A DNA stretch of 64,000 nucleotides from Lachnospiraceae bacterium (GCA_910575475.1 CAJTGD010000021.1:47580-111579); one strand, 5' to 3'. Positions 32,749 to 42,149 are shown, numbered from the stretch's first letter. Notes: generated by a model from the letters alone, not told the origin. Program-made: numbers and translations.

Positions 32749-33762
32749 ATGGGAGAAATGGAAAACAAACAGGTATTGGATGAAATGGAAGACACGATCC
32801 GCACGGTCGGAGTCCTGACAAGCGGAGGCGACGCTCCCGGAATGAACGCTGCGATCCGTGCAGTGGTAAGGACAGCTTTGTCACACGGTCTAAAGGTACG
32901 CGGAATCCGCAAGGGATATCATGGTCTTCTGAAGGAAGAGATTATCGATCTGTCCGCCCGTGATGTGTCAGATACCATTCAGCGGGGCGGAACACTTCTC
33001 CAGACTGCGCGCTGTAAATCCATGCGTACAACGGAAGGACAGCAGAAAGCAGCGGCGATTTGTAAGAAATACGGTATTGACGCACTGGTGGTCATCGGCG
33101 GCGACGGTTCTTTTGCAGGTGCGCAGAAGCTTGCCAATTACGGGGTGAAGACCATTGGGCTTCCGGGAACCATCGATCTGGACATTGCATGTACAGAGTA
33201 TACCATCGGGTTTGATACGGCTGTGAATACGGCGATGGAAGCCATTGATAAAGTCCGTGATACCTCTACATCCCATGAGCGGTGCAGTATCATCGAGGTT
33301 ATGGGACGCGACGCAGGATATCTGGCTCTCTGGTGCGGGATTGCCAATGGTGCGGAGAGGATCCTGCTTCCCGAGGAGAAGGAGAACTTTGATGAAGCGG
33401 CGCTGATCCAGGATATCATGGCGAACAAGAGACGCGGCAAGAAGAATTACATCATCATCAATGCAGAAGGCGTAGGCGATACGATCAACCTGGCAAAGAG
33501 GATCGAGGAAGCGACCGGAATCGAGACCAGAGCGACGATCCTGGGACACATGCAGCGCGGCGGAAGCCCGACCTGCAAGGACAGAGTCTATGCATCTACC
33601 ATGGGGGCTATGGCAGTGGAGCTGCTCCTGGCCGGCAAGTATAACCGTGTGGTAGGCTACAAGGAAGGCGAGTTCGTTGATTACGATATCAACGAGGCAT
33701 TGAGCATGAAGAAGAAGATCTCCAATCATCAGTATGAGATCTCCAAGGTGCTGGCGCTGTAA
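32749..33762 (+). CDS. pfkA: ATP-dependent 6-phosphofructokinase
   Basis: This 337-residue group A PFK phosphorylates fructose 6-phosphate in glycolysis. Signatures: 'GVLTSGGDAPGMNAAIRA', 'VVIGGDGSF' (ATP site), 'GTIDLDIACTEYTIGFDTAVN' with the catalytic Asp of TIDxD, 'EVMGRDAGYLA' and 'LGHMQRGGSPTCKDR'. The usual GTIDND is GTIDLD here, a variant I believe is common in clostridia. It starts after GAGGAGGAAGG. Confidence 0.95.
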   Translation: MGEMENKQVLDEMEDTIRTVGVLTSGGDAPGMNAAIRAVVRTALSHGLKVRGIRKGYHGLLKEEIIDLSARDVSDTIQRGGTLLQTARCKSMRTTEGQQKAAAICKKYGIDALVVIGGDGSFAGAQKLANYGVKTIGLPGTIDLDIACTEYTIGFDTAVNTAMEAIDKVRDTSTSHERCSIIEVMGRDAGYLALWCGIANGAERILLPEEKENFDEAALIQDIMANKRRGKKNYIIINAEGVGDTINLAKRIEEATGIETRATILGHMQRGGSPTCKDRVYASTMGAMAVELLLAGKYNRVVGYKEGEFVDYDINEALSMKKKISNHQYEISKVLAL

Positions 33763-33783
33763 TCGGAAGGCTGCAGCACCGGA

Positions 33784-33871
33784 TACCATCGTATGCAGAA
33801 AGGCTTGCCAGTGGCAGGCTTTCTGTATACCATCGTATGCAGAAAAGCTGCCGGCGGCAGGTTTTCTGTAT
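33784..33871. repeat. Tandem pair of dispersed hairpins after pfkA
   Basis: The unit ATACCATCGTATGCAGAAA plus a stem (CTTGCC/GGCAGG then CTGCC/GGCAG with TTTCTGTAT) occurs twice with a 43-bp period. Related hairpins occur at 32639 and 46690. The T-rich 3' arms suggest terminator activity for pfkA. Confidence 0.6.
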
Positions 33872-33908
33872 GATTGCAAAAAAGTAAAGATCCAGGGGAT
33901 AAATCAGT

Positions 33909-34730
33909 ATGGAGTGTAAAAAAGGGGCACCGGTCGGTGTATTTGATTCAGGAGTAGGCGGCCTGACCGTAGTGCGTGAGATCATCCGGCAGCTTCCGAA
34001 TGAAAATATTGTATATTTTGGAGATACTGCCCGGGTACCTTACGGCAGCAAGTCTCAAAAGACAGTGATCCGTTTTTCGGAACAGATCATCCGTTTTCTG
34101 AAGACCAAACAGGTCAAGGCGATCGTCATTGCCTGCAACACTGCCAGCGCTCTTGCACTTGAGGCGGTGCGGGATGAATTTGATATTCCAATCCTCGGAG
34201 TGGTAGTACCCGGAGCGAGGGCTGCGGTGAAGGCGACCCGGAACCGGAAGATCGGTGTCGTGGGTACGGATGCCACGGTTCGGAGCGGGGTATACACAAA
34301 GGTCATCCAGGGAATGGCCCCCCAGATCCAGGTCATTGAAAAGGCATGCCCGCTGTTTGTTCCTCTGGTGGAAGAAGGCTTCAAGGAGCATGAGGTGACA
34401 CGGGAGATCATTGAGTATTATCTGGAATCCCTGCGTGCCACGGATATAGATGCCATGATCCTGGGTTGTACCCATTATCCTCTTCTGCGCTCCCGGATCC
34501 GTGCTTATATGGGCGAGGATATCCAGATCGTCAATCCGGCCTATGAGACGGCCATGGATCTGAAAGCGCTCCTGGAAGAGCGGGATATGGCCAATGGAGA
34601 CAGGGAGATGCCGGGGAGCCGGTATGAATTCTATGTCAGCGATATGGCTGAGAAGTTCCGGCATTTTGCCAACACGGTGATGCCCTTCGACGTACCGGAG
34701 ACGAATGTGGTGAATATAGAAAGCTATTAA
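33909..34730 (+). CDS. murI: Glutamate racemase
   Basis: This 273-residue enzyme makes D-glutamate for peptidoglycan. Both catalytic cysteines are visible in 'VIACNTASALALE' and 'LGCTHYPLL', and the N-terminus has 'GVFDSGVGGLTVVREI'. Length is normal. The ribosome site is weak (AGGGG, 12 nt upstream). It lies 147 bp after pfkA behind the hairpin pair. Confidence 0.95.
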   Translation: MECKKGAPVGVFDSGVGGLTVVREIIRQLPNENIVYFGDTARVPYGSKSQKTVIRFSEQIIRFLKTKQVKAIVIACNTASALALEAVRDEFDIPILGVVVPGARAAVKATRNRKIGVVGTDATVRSGVYTKVIQGMAPQIQVIEKACPLFVPLVEEGFKEHEVTREIIEYYLESLRATDIDAMILGCTHYPLLRSRIRAYMGEDIQIVNPAYETAMDLKALLEERDMANGDREMPGSRYEFYVSDMAEKFRHFANTVMPFDVPETNVVNIESY

Positions 34731-34802
34731 GATTGTCAGGACTGTGCATTCACTGTGCAGTCCGTACACTGTAAGACGGCTGCAATATATGGAGGATGGA
34801 GT

Positions 34803-35270
34803 ATGACAAAAGATGTGCTGGTGAGTATCTCAGGTCTGCATCAGGATGCAATGTCCGATCTGACGGAGGAGAATGAACCGATTGAAGTGGTGACCCCGGC
34901 GAGCTACTACTGCCGGAACGGAAAGCACTATGTGATCTATGATGAGCTGATGGAGGGAACTCCCGGAGTGACCAAAAATCAGATCAAGATATCGGGGGAT
35001 GACAGCCTGGAGATCATTAAGCGGGGGCTTTCGAATTCGCATATGGTTTTTGAAAAAAACAAGAAGAATCTTACTTATTATCAGACGCCTTACGGACAGA
35101 TGCTTGTAGGCGTCAATACGAAGAATATGGAAGTGAAGGTGACAGACAAGAAGATCGATGTTTCACTGGATTACGAGCTGGACGTCAATCATGAACCGAT
35201 GGCGGACTGTACGATCAAGATGAATATCATGTCCAGAACTGCCGGAGATTTTTCACTGAATCTGTCATAA
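34803..35270 (+). CDS. DUF1934 beta-barrel protein (YwiB-like)
   Basis: This 155-residue protein matches DUF1934: 'VLVSISGLH', 'NGKHYVIYDEL', 'VTKNQIKIS', 'MVFEKNKKNLTYYQTPYGQMLVGVNT' and 'VSLDYELDVNHEPMADCTIKMNI'. The family is a calycin-like barrel of unknown ligand. Start chosen at ATG 34803, after GGAGGATGGAGT. It follows murI in the same direction and ends at a strong terminator. Confidence 0.85.
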   Translation: MTKDVLVSISGLHQDAMSDLTEENEPIEVVTPASYYCRNGKHYVIYDELMEGTPGVTKNQIKISGDDSLEIIKRGLSNSHMVFEKNKKNLTYYQTPYGQMLVGVNTKNMEVKVTDKKIDVSLDYELDVNHEPMADCTIKMNIMSRTAGDFSLNLS

Positions 35271-35272
35271 AT

Positions 35273-35315
35273 AAAAGACCAGCATACATCCTGAGGAATG
35301 TGCGCTGGTCTTTTT
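35273..35315 (+). terminator. Intrinsic terminator after DUF1934 gene
   Basis: AAAAGACCAGC pairs with GCTGGTCTTTTT across a 20-nt loop; the A and T runs make it usable for both convergent genes. Confidence 0.88.
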
Positions 35316-35323
35316 CAGACGGA

Positions 35324-35788
35324 TTATTTCTTTTTGTCATCCTTCTTTTCTTTCTTAAAACGGTCCATGAATTTTTTCTTGGGCTGCGGCTTCTCCAGGG
35401 AACCGCGGATGCCCTTTACACTGGTTATGTAAATTCCGCTTAAGACTGCCTTGATGGGCTTGCCGCCTACCGGGATCAACGGATAGACCTGCGCGTCGCA
35501 CATCAGAGACATGATCTGCGGACCGATCTTGGCCTTTACGACCGGAACCTTGGAGCGCCGGAGGTACTTGGGGGTATTCTCCACAACTACAGCCGGGAAA
35601 CCGGCATCTTTCAGCTTCATTTTTTTCTTATCGATCACCATCATGGTAACCGTCTGCGCAATGGCATCCATCTGCTCCTTCTGCGCAGCCTGCTTTTTTT
35701 CCATCTTCTTTCCAAAAAAATAAAGTGCAATAAATGCTGCGATTAAAATCGCTAAGATCACCAGCATTACGATCGTTACTGTACTCAC
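35324..35788 (-). CDS. Single-pass membrane protein of unknown function (154 aa)
   Basis: An N-terminal membrane helix (residues ~5-26, 'VTIVMLVILAILIAAFIALYFF') is followed by a basic cytoplasmic domain ('VTMMVIDKKKMKLKDAG', 'GPQIMSLMCDAQVYPLIPVGG') and a Lys-rich tail (KKEKKDDKKK). It is probably inner-leaflet associated. No known family. Confidence 0.75.
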   Translation of the reverse strand: MSTVTIVMLVILAILIAAFIALYFFGKKMEKKQAAQKEQMDAIAQTVTMMVIDKKKMKLKDAGFPAVVVENTPKYLRRSKVPVVKAKIGPQIMSLMCDAQVYPLIPVGGKPIKAVLSGIYITSVKGIRGSLEKPQPKKKFMDRFKKEKKDDKKK

Positions 35789-35911
35789 GGCAAATCCTCC
35801 TGTTTACTCTTTTTCCGTAATCTATTGTAACATTGTTTTCGGTGAAGTGCAAGCAGACATTGGACGAACTGCTTACTTTTTGCGCATGGCGGTGTGAATA
35901 CGAACAGAAAC

Positions 35912-35940
35912 TTGACAAACAATACATTAAGAAGTATTCT
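35912..35940 (+). promoter_or_regulatory. Promoter of cls
   Basis: TTGACA (35912-35917), 17-bp spacer, TATTCT (35935-35940). It lies 79 bp before the chosen cls start and inside a longer upstream in-frame reading frame, which supports the shorter start. Confidence 0.7.
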
Positions 35941-36018
35941 TGTTACTGTTCACGGTGCCCTGCATCTTGCTGCAAGGCATCCGGCAATCGCTGCTTTCGA
36001 ATGATGGAGGATTTTTTT

Positions 36019-37494
36019 ATGGCGGAAACGATCTGGAACGGGACTGCGGTCACATATCATTTTATTATGGATCATCTGGTGATCATCAATATCTTACTGT
36101 CTCTGGTGATCATTTTTTTTCAGCGAAGGTCTCCGCAGACGGTGTGGACGTGGCTTTTGATCTTATATTTTATCCCGATTCTCGGGTTTGTCATGTATCT
36201 TATGATCGGACAGGATTTTCATAAGAGCCGGATGTTCAAGGCAAAGGAGATTGAAGGGGAATTGAAGTACGCGGTCCGCCGGCAGGAAGAACGGATCTAC
36301 CGGAAGCGGCTTCGCCTGGCCAATCCGGAGCTGCGGCGCTTTGAGGATCTGATCCTGTATAATCTGGAGGCAGGACAGGCAGTGCTCACGGATAATAACG
36401 ATGTGCGTATCTACGCGGACGGGAAAGAGAAGTTCCGGGCCCTGATCGACGAGATGAAGCAGGCAAAATGCTATATACATCTCCAATATTATATCATCCG
36501 GAAAGATGAATTGTGGCAGAAGATCGAGCCGGTGCTGATCCAAAAAGCAAGACAGGGTGTGGAGATACGGATCCTCTTTGACAGCATGGGCTGCCGTTCC
36601 ATGCATAACCGGGACTGGCACCGTCTGGAACGCGAAGGAATCCAGGCGGCGGAATTTTTCCCGGCGCTTCTGGGGCAGTTCCAGCTCCGGATGAATTACC
36701 GGAATCACAGAAAGATTGTCGTCATTGACGGAAGGATCGGTTTTGTGGGCGGCTTCAACGTGGGCAGGGAATATCTGGGGAAAAATAAGAAGTTTGGCTA
36801 TTGGAGAGATACTCATCTGTGCATCGAAGGAGCGGCAGTAACGTCTCTTGCGGTTAGATTTGTGCTGGACTGGAATTATGCAGCGAAGGAAAATCTGTTC
36901 CTGCAGGATAATCTGTTTGAGATTCCCACATATGTCAGGAAGGGGCATGACCCGGTGCAGATCATTTCCAGCGGGCCGGACTCCAAGACCAAAACGATCC
37001 ATGATAATTATCTGAGACTGATCCACAGTGCGAAAAAGCATGTCTATATACAGACACCATATCTGATCCCGGATGACTCGATTCTGGACGCGTTGATGAT
37101 CGCCAGCCGTTCCGGGGTAGATGTGCGGATCATGGTGCCCTGCAAGCCGGATCATCCGTTTGTCTATTGGGCCACCTATTCTTATCTTGGCGAACTGGTT
37201 CAGGCAGGAGCAAAATGCTATGTTTACAACAATGGCTTTCTCCATGCAAAGACGATGAGCGTGGACGGCATGGTGGCCTGTGTAGGGACTGCCAATATGG
37301 ATATCCGCAGCTTTGAGCTTAATTTTGAAGTCAATGCGGTGATCTACAGTGAGCGTACCGTGCAGCGTCTGGAACGGATCTTTGAGACGGATATGACGAA
37401 ATGCACCCATGTTACCAGGAAGGTCTATGACCAGAGAGGATTTATCATCCGTGTGAAGGAGCAGTTCAGCCGTCTGCTGTCTCCCTTGCTTTAG
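36019..37494 (+). CDS. cls: Cardiolipin synthase
   Basis: This 491-residue protein has two N-terminal membrane helices ('LVIINILLSLVIIFF', 'VWTWLLILYFIPILGFVMYLMIG') and two phospholipase D domains with HKD motifs 'NHRKIVVIDGRIGFVGG' and 'LHAKTMSVDGMVACVGTANMD'. It joins phosphatidylglycerol molecules into cardiolipin. ATG 36019 has GGAGG 8 nt upstream; a frame extending to 35833 runs through the promoter and is rejected. Confidence 0.93.
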   Translation: MAETIWNGTAVTYHFIMDHLVIINILLSLVIIFFQRRSPQTVWTWLLILYFIPILGFVMYLMIGQDFHKSRMFKAKEIEGELKYAVRRQEERIYRKRLRLANPELRRFEDLILYNLEAGQAVLTDNNDVRIYADGKEKFRALIDEMKQAKCYIHLQYYIIRKDELWQKIEPVLIQKARQGVEIRILFDSMGCRSMHNRDWHRLEREGIQAAEFFPALLGQFQLRMNYRNHRKIVVIDGRIGFVGGFNVGREYLGKNKKFGYWRDTHLCIEGAAVTSLAVRFVLDWNYAAKENLFLQDNLFEIPTYVRKGHDPVQIISSGPDSKTKTIHDNYLRLIHSAKKHVYIQTPYLIPDDSILDALMIASRSGVDVRIMVPCKPDHPFVYWATYSYLGELVQAGAKCYVYNNGFLHAKTMSVDGMVACVGTANMDIRSFELNFEVNAVIYSERTVQRLERIFETDMTKCTHVTRKVYDQRGFIIRVKEQFSRLLSPLL

Positions 37495-37615
37495 ATATTG
37501 GAATTAAATCCAAAAATGACTTTTTTTCAGGACTGGAATATGATATACTTGAACAGGAATCGGCAGATATTTTTATATTGCCGAAAATGTTTTTTTAAAA
37601 ATATGAGGTGAAAAG

Positions 37616-38692
37616 ATGAAGAAAAAATGGTTCGCAGTGATAATAAGCAGTATTCTGGCTGTCTCTCTTGCAGGCTGCAGTTCGGAATTATCAGATGAGT
37701 ACATTACGATAAAGAAGTACAAAAAGCTGGAGATTCCCAAGGTGGAAAAGACAGAGGTAACGGATACATCCGTTGAGAATACGATCAATAATTATCTGTC
37801 ATTATCTCAGGAGCGTGAAGAGATCACGGACAGAGCCGCAGAAAATGGAGATACCGTGGATATTGATTATACGGGAACTATCAATGGTGCGGAATTCAGC
37901 GGCGGCAGTGCGTCAGGAGCTTTTCTGATCCTGGGATCCGGTCAGTTTTTGGGAGCAGAAGGTGACTACAAGGGCTTTGAAGAGCAGATCGTGGGGCATA
38001 AGCCGGGAGACAATTTTGACATCACCGTCAAGTTTCCGGAAGCCTACCCGAATGAAGAAGTGGCAGATAAGCCCGCCAATTTTAATATCACTTTGAATGC
38101 AATCTATGAGATGATTTCTCCGGAGCTGACGGATGAGTGGGTGCAGGAGAACAGTGAAGAATCCAAGACTGTAGAGGAATATAAAAAGGAGATCAGGCAG
38201 CAGTTGGAAGAAGACAGCGAAGCGAAGCTGACCAACGCTCTTCAAACTGCAGCATTGAGTGCTCTTATGGATGAGACAGAGGTGAAAAAGCTTCCGGAAG
38301 ATCAGGTAAAAGCCGAATATCAGACAACGGAGGATACTTATAAAAAACTGGCTGATGGATATGGTCTTGAATTTGAGGAATTTCTGAGCAAATATATGAA
38401 CAAATCGATGGAAGAATACGAGAAGGAAACTCAGGAATCTGCGGAGACCATCGTCAAAGCCAATCTTGCCTGCAGCCTGCTCGCTAAAGAAAAGAAGCTG
38501 GAGCCATCGGAATCGGAATATGAAAAGCTGGTTAAGGAATATGCAGAAGACGCAGGCGCGGATGATGTCGAGGAGTTTAAGGAGCGTCTGGGTGAGGATC
38601 TGCTCAGAAAAGCAATTCTGCAGAGAAAAGTGGCAGAGTATCTGGTCGACAAGAGTATACAGGTAGAACAGTCATCAGATTCGGATAAATGA
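37616..38692 (+). CDS. FKBP/trigger-factor-like peptidyl-prolyl isomerase lipoprotein
   Basis: The signal peptide 'KKWFAVIISSILAVSLAGCSS' has a lipobox (LAGC), so the mature protein is anchored outside the membrane. Residues ~75-160 are an FKBP domain ('GDTVDIDYTGTINGAEFSGG...GFEEQIVGHKPGDNFDITVKFPEAYP'); the rest is helical, as in the trigger factor C-terminal domain. It likely folds secreted proteins, functionally like PrsA. Ribosome site GAGGTG at 37603-37608. Confidence 0.88.
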   Translation: MKKKWFAVIISSILAVSLAGCSSELSDEYITIKKYKKLEIPKVEKTEVTDTSVENTINNYLSLSQEREEITDRAAENGDTVDIDYTGTINGAEFSGGSASGAFLILGSGQFLGAEGDYKGFEEQIVGHKPGDNFDITVKFPEAYPNEEVADKPANFNITLNAIYEMISPELTDEWVQENSEESKTVEEYKKEIRQQLEEDSEAKLTNALQTAALSALMDETEVKKLPEDQVKAEYQTTEDTYKKLADGYGLEFEEFLSKYMNKSMEEYEKETQESAETIVKANLACSLLAKEKKLEPSESEYEKLVKEYAEDAGADDVEEFKERLGEDLLRKAILQRKVAEYLVDKSIQVEQSSDSDK

Positions 38693-38720
38693 TCGGATAA
38701 GATCAAGAGGGATGCCCTTG

Positions 38721-38772
38721 GGTATACCTTATGAAACGGCCGAATGGCCATAACGGGATGCACTTGGGTATA
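38721..38772 (+). repeat. Dispersed ~52-bp repeat, copy A
   Basis: The unit starts GGTATACC, contains AACGGCCGAATGGCCA and AACGGGAT, and ends TTGGGTATA. A second copy lies in opposite orientation at 47338-47390. The ends are complementary and the middle (GGCC..GGCC) is palindromic, so it can fold. It is placed between a lipoprotein gene and a mutarotase gene. Confidence 0.7.
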
Positions 38773-38826
38773 AATCAGATACGGATTACTAAAAAATATA
38801 AAAATGCGAAAAGGGAGGAGAAGACG

Positions 38827-39696
38827 ATGAAACTGGAAAATGAAGTTCTCTGTGTAGAAATAGCAGAGCTTGGCGCAGAGGTTACTAAAATTTTTTACAG
38901 AGAGAAGAACACAGATATTTTATGGGAAGGGAATCCTTCCTTCTGGAAGCGCCATTCTCCGGTCCTTTTCCCGAATGTCGGAAAAACCTATGGGAACGAG
39001 GTGCTGATCGAAGGAAATAAATTTCCTACAGTACAGCACGGATTTGCAAGGGACAGCGTATTTACCTGCGTTTCATCTTCTGCGGATGCGGCGTCGTTTC
39101 GGCTGGCCTCTTCGGAGGAAACGAAAAAGGTTTATCCATATGACTTTGAATTGTACATCAATTATACTCTCAAAGGAAAGAATTTGAAGGTGGAGTGGAA
39201 GGTGAAAAACTGTTCCGAAAAGACCATGTACTTTACCATCGGCGGACACCCGGCTTTTCGGTTTGCGGAAAAGGAAGAAAAAAAGGAAGATTATCTTTTG
39301 AAATTTCCAGGAAAAGAATCTCTTACATACCTGTTGGTGGATCCGAATACAGGAACCGGTGTGCCGGATCAGACGTATACACTGGAGCTGACAGACGGGA
39401 TGTGTCCGGTCACAGAGGAGATGTTCCTGAGGGACGCGCTGATCTTTGACGGCGGACAGATTGAAGAGGTATGGCTGTGCAGAAAGGACGGAACACCTTA
39501 TGCGGGCATGCGGTGCGAAGGTTTTCCGAATTTCGGGATCTGGTCGGTCAAGGACGCGCCCTTTGTCTGCCTGGAACCATGGGAAGGAAGATGCGACAAT
39601 TTTGGCTTCGCGGAGGAGATCTCAAAGAAGCCGGGAATCACACGGCTTCCGAAAAATGAAGTTTATATAAAATCATATGAGATAATTGTGGCATAG
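38827..39696 (+). CDS. Aldose 1-epimerase family protein
   Basis: This 289-residue galactose-mutarotase-like protein shows 'PVLFPNVGKTYGN', 'QHGFARDSVF' (His), 'IGGHPAFRF' (His) and 'CLEPWEGRCDN' (Glu), the LacX/YeaD-like pattern. It interconverts sugar anomers; substrate unspecified. ATG 38827 has GGGAGGAG upstream. Confidence 0.88.
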   Translation: MKLENEVLCVEIAELGAEVTKIFYREKNTDILWEGNPSFWKRHSPVLFPNVGKTYGNEVLIEGNKFPTVQHGFARDSVFTCVSSSADAASFRLASSEETKKVYPYDFELYINYTLKGKNLKVEWKVKNCSEKTMYFTIGGHPAFRFAEKEEKKEDYLLKFPGKESLTYLLVDPNTGTGVPDQTYTLELTDGMCPVTEEMFLRDALIFDGGQIEEVWLCRKDGTPYAGMRCEGFPNFGIWSVKDAPFVCLEPWEGRCDNFGFAEEISKKPGITRLPKNEVYIKSYEIIVA

Positions 39697-39699
39697 GAT

Positions 39700-39728
39700 T
39701 TGACCTTTTATAAAAAATGATGTATAAT
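39700..39728 (+). promoter_or_regulatory. Promoter of the DUF6465 gene
   Basis: TTGACC (39700-39705), exact 17-bp spacer, TATAAT (39723-39728). The ~120-bp leader to the start codon shows no clear structure. Confidence 0.75.
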
Positions 39729-39852
39729 AAACTCGTCATAGAGTGTTTTACTACTCAGTATATTAAAAGTAACGTAATAGTACGACAAACGGACTTTGTG
39801 ACAGCAGTTATAAAGGAAGTTGATACTTGAGTGTTTTTAGGAGGGAGCAATT

Positions 39853-40437
39853 ATGGCACCGAGAAAAAAATCAACAACAGCAGCGGCTGAAAGCTCGTCT
39901 GCAAAGGAAGTAAAGGCAACAGAGGTAACCGAAGAAAAATCAGAGGCGAAAGCGGCTGAGGTGAAGACAACGGCAAAGAAGACAGCGGAGAAGAAGGCAG
40001 CAGCGGAAAAGACATCGGAGAAGAAGAAAGCAGAGCCGAAGAAGGAAGAACCGAAGCCGGTACCAAAAGCAATCGGAACAAAGAAAGATACTACAAAAGC
40101 AATTGAGACCAAGGCAGGAGTCCTTGTAGAAGAAAAGCCTGCAAAGGAAGAGAAGAAACCGGCGGCTAAGAAGACTACAGAGAAGAAGTCTGCGGAGAAG
40201 AAGACGGCAACAAAGAAGTCTTCTGCAAAGGCGGAAGTGAAGACCGAGATGTTCCTTCAGTTTGACGGCAAGGAATTTACTGAAAAAGAGATCTTCCAGA
40301 AGGTCAAGGAAGTATGGACCAAGGTTCTGAAGAATAAGGTCGGTGACATGAAGGAAGTGAAGATCTATCTGAAGCCGGAGGAATCAGCTGCTTACTATGT
40401 AGTAAATGACGATACAAGCGGTAAGATAGAACTGTAA
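39853..40437 (+). CDS. Lys/Ala-rich tail protein with DUF6465-like domain
   Basis: Residues 1-~130 are a low-complexity Lys/Ala/Glu/Thr tail like histone H1 or bacterial nucleoid proteins (KKTAEKKAAAEKTSEKKK). The C-terminal ~65 residues form a compact domain ('FLQFDGKEFTEKEIFQKVKEVWTKVLKNKVGDMKEVKIYLKPEE'). The basic tail suggests binding to DNA or RNA; this is inference. GGAGG at 39841 precedes the start. Confidence 0.8.
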   Translation: MAPRKKSTTAAAESSSAKEVKATEVTEEKSEAKAAEVKTTAKKTAEKKAAAEKTSEKKKAEPKKEEPKPVPKAIGTKKDTTKAIETKAGVLVEEKPAKEEKKPAAKKTTEKKSAEKKTATKKSSAKAEVKTEMFLQFDGKEFTEKEIFQKVKEVWTKVLKNKVGDMKEVKIYLKPEESAAYYVVNDDTSGKIEL

Positions 40438-40447
40438 CTATGAGGCG

Positions 40448-40472
40448 AACAGGCTGAAAAGGCCTGTTTTTT
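40448..40472 (+). terminator. Terminator after the DUF6465 gene
   Basis: AACAGGC and GCCTGTT form the stem, followed by TTTT. The remaining DNA to 40609 shows no gene. Confidence 0.8.
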
Positions 40473-40609
40473 CTATACAGAAGGAAATATGCCGGGGGTA
40501 CGATGAGGAACTGTCTCAAAATAATAGGTATATCTTGCGGCAGTTCCTAAAAGGATATCGTGGGTTACATACCGTTCAGTATTTTTGATCATGAAAGTGA
40601 GATAGAGAT

Positions 40610-41227
40610 ATGGAGAAAAATCAGAAGCTGGAAAGGCTGGAAAAACAGATCCGTTTTATTGTAGAGATTGATAAGGTGAAGAATATCTTCCGTCAGACCT
40701 ATCTGGCGGACGCGAGACGAAAGGAAAATGATGCAGAGCATTCCTGGCATATTGCATTGATGGCATATCTGCTCCAGGAATATGCGGAGAAGCCGGTGGA
40801 TGTCAGCAAGGTCATGCTCATGGTCCTGATCCATGATCTGGTGGAGATCGACGCAGGAGATACCTATGCATATGATGACGCAGGGGCAGAGACGAAGCGG
40901 GCACGGGAGGAGGCCGCGGCTGACCGGATCTTCGGTCTCTTGCCGGAGGACCAGGGGAAGTATTTCCGTGAGCTCTGGGAGGAATTTGAAGCCTACGAGT
41001 CTCCGGAAGGAAAGTATGCGCATCTGCTGGATAACTTTCAGCCTCTCCTTTTGAATGACGCGTCCGGCGGGCTCAGCTGGCAGGAGCATCAGGTGAAAAA
41101 GTCTCAGATCTATAAGAGGAATGAAAAGATTGAAGAAACTTCGGAAACCATATGGAATTGTATGAAGGAGATCGTTCAGAAGCATATCGAGTGCGGACAT
41201 GTGGAAGAGGACTTCCAGGAGGAATGA
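40610..41227 (+). CDS. HD-domain phosphohydrolase
   Basis: This 205-residue protein has 'ENDAEHSWHIALMAYLL' and 'LIHDLVEIDAGDTYAYD', the HD motif of YfbR/YGK1-like 5'-nucleotidases acting on nucleoside monophosphates. Its stop overlaps the start of the sirtuin gene (ATGA), so both are co-translated. Confidence 0.85.
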   Translation: MEKNQKLERLEKQIRFIVEIDKVKNIFRQTYLADARRKENDAEHSWHIALMAYLLQEYAEKPVDVSKVMLMVLIHDLVEIDAGDTYAYDDAGAETKRAREEAAADRIFGLLPEDQGKYFRELWEEFEAYESPEGKYAHLLDNFQPLLLNDASGGLSWQEHQVKKSQIYKRNEKIEETSETIWNCMKEIVQKHIECGHVEEDFQEE

Positions 41228-41961
41228 AAATGTATGAGAAGGAAATAGAGCAGCTGCAGAAAATGATCGATGAAAGCTCAAGCATCGTATTTTTTGGCGG
41301 CGCAGGAGTATCGACAGAGAGCAATATCCCGGATTTCCGGAGCGCTGACGGCATTTACCATCAGGCATATAAATATTCTCCGGAACAGGTCGTGAGCCAT
41401 AGCTTTTTCATGGCCCACACGGATGCCTTTTTCGAATTTTATAAAGAGAAAATGATGATATTGGATGCAAAGCCGAATCCGGCACATTTGAAGCTGGCAG
41501 AGCTGGAGAAGGCCGGAAAGCTTTCCGCCGTTGTGACACAGAATATTGACGGGCTGCATCAGGCGGCAGGCAGCAAAGTGGTTTACGAGCTGCACGGAAG
41601 TATCATGCGGAATTACTGCATGGACTGCCGTACATTTTACGATGTCGAATATGTAAAAAACGGAGACGGTGCTCCAAGATGCGAGAAGTGCGGGGGGCTG
41701 GTCAAGCCGGATGTCGTACTTTATGAGGAAGGGCTGGATTCCCAGGTGATACAGGGGGCGATCCGTGCGATCACGGATGCGGATATGCTGATCATCGGCG
41801 GAACATCGCTGGTCGTTTATCCGGCAGCCGGATTTATTGATTACTTCCGGGGAAAATATCTGGCGGTCATCAACAAATCGGAGACAGGGCGTGCGGTGAG
41901 GGCGGACCTGTCGATCTCCGCGCCGATCGGGCAGATCATGAGCCGGATCGAAGTAAAATAG
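41224..41961 (+). CDS. Sir2-family NAD-dependent protein deacylase
   Basis: This 245-residue sirtuin shows 'FFGGAGVSTESNIPDFRS' (NAD site), 'VVTQNIDGLHQAAGS' with 'ELHGS' (catalytic His), two CxxC zinc pairs ('CMDC', 'CEKC') and 'IIGGTSLVVYPA'. It removes acyl groups from lysines using NAD. ATG 41224 chosen because it overlaps the HD gene stop. Confidence 0.93.
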   Translation: MKMYEKEIEQLQKMIDESSSIVFFGGAGVSTESNIPDFRSADGIYHQAYKYSPEQVVSHSFFMAHTDAFFEFYKEKMMILDAKPNPAHLKLAELEKAGKLSAVVTQNIDGLHQAAGSKVVYELHGSIMRNYCMDCRTFYDVEYVKNGDGAPRCEKCGGLVKPDVVLYEEGLDSQVIQGAIRAITDADMLIIGGTSLVVYPAAGFIDYFRGKYLAVINKSETGRAVRADLSISAPIGQIMSRIEVK

Positions 41962-41988
41962 GAACACCAGGTTTTTCGTATATAATCT

Positions 41989-42094
41989 AAAGGGGCTGCC
42001 GGAAAATGGCTGTATACCTGCAATCTATTGCTGCGATTTGTCAGATCTCACAACAATAGACTGCGGATAAACAGAATTTTCCGGCAGCCCCTTT
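41989..42094. repeat. 106-bp imperfect palindrome between convergent genes
   Basis: A 19-bp perfect inverted repeat (41989-42007 and 42076-42094) encloses a further imperfect stem (TGCAATCTATTG against CAATAGACTGCG). The whole can fold into one long hairpin ending in CCCCTTT. It may act as a bidirectional terminator or be a small MITE-like element; no target duplication was confirmed. Confidence 0.65.
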
Positions 42095-42149
42095 GCAGAC
42101 TGCAGATTAGCCGCTGCATGTCACACCTGGTTAAGGCGTGTCCTGTTAC

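Noticed and set aside
35833..36018. N-terminal extension of cls
   Set aside because: It contains a consensus promoter and Cys-rich nonsense-like sequence; a GGAGG-led ATG at 36019 fits the family start.
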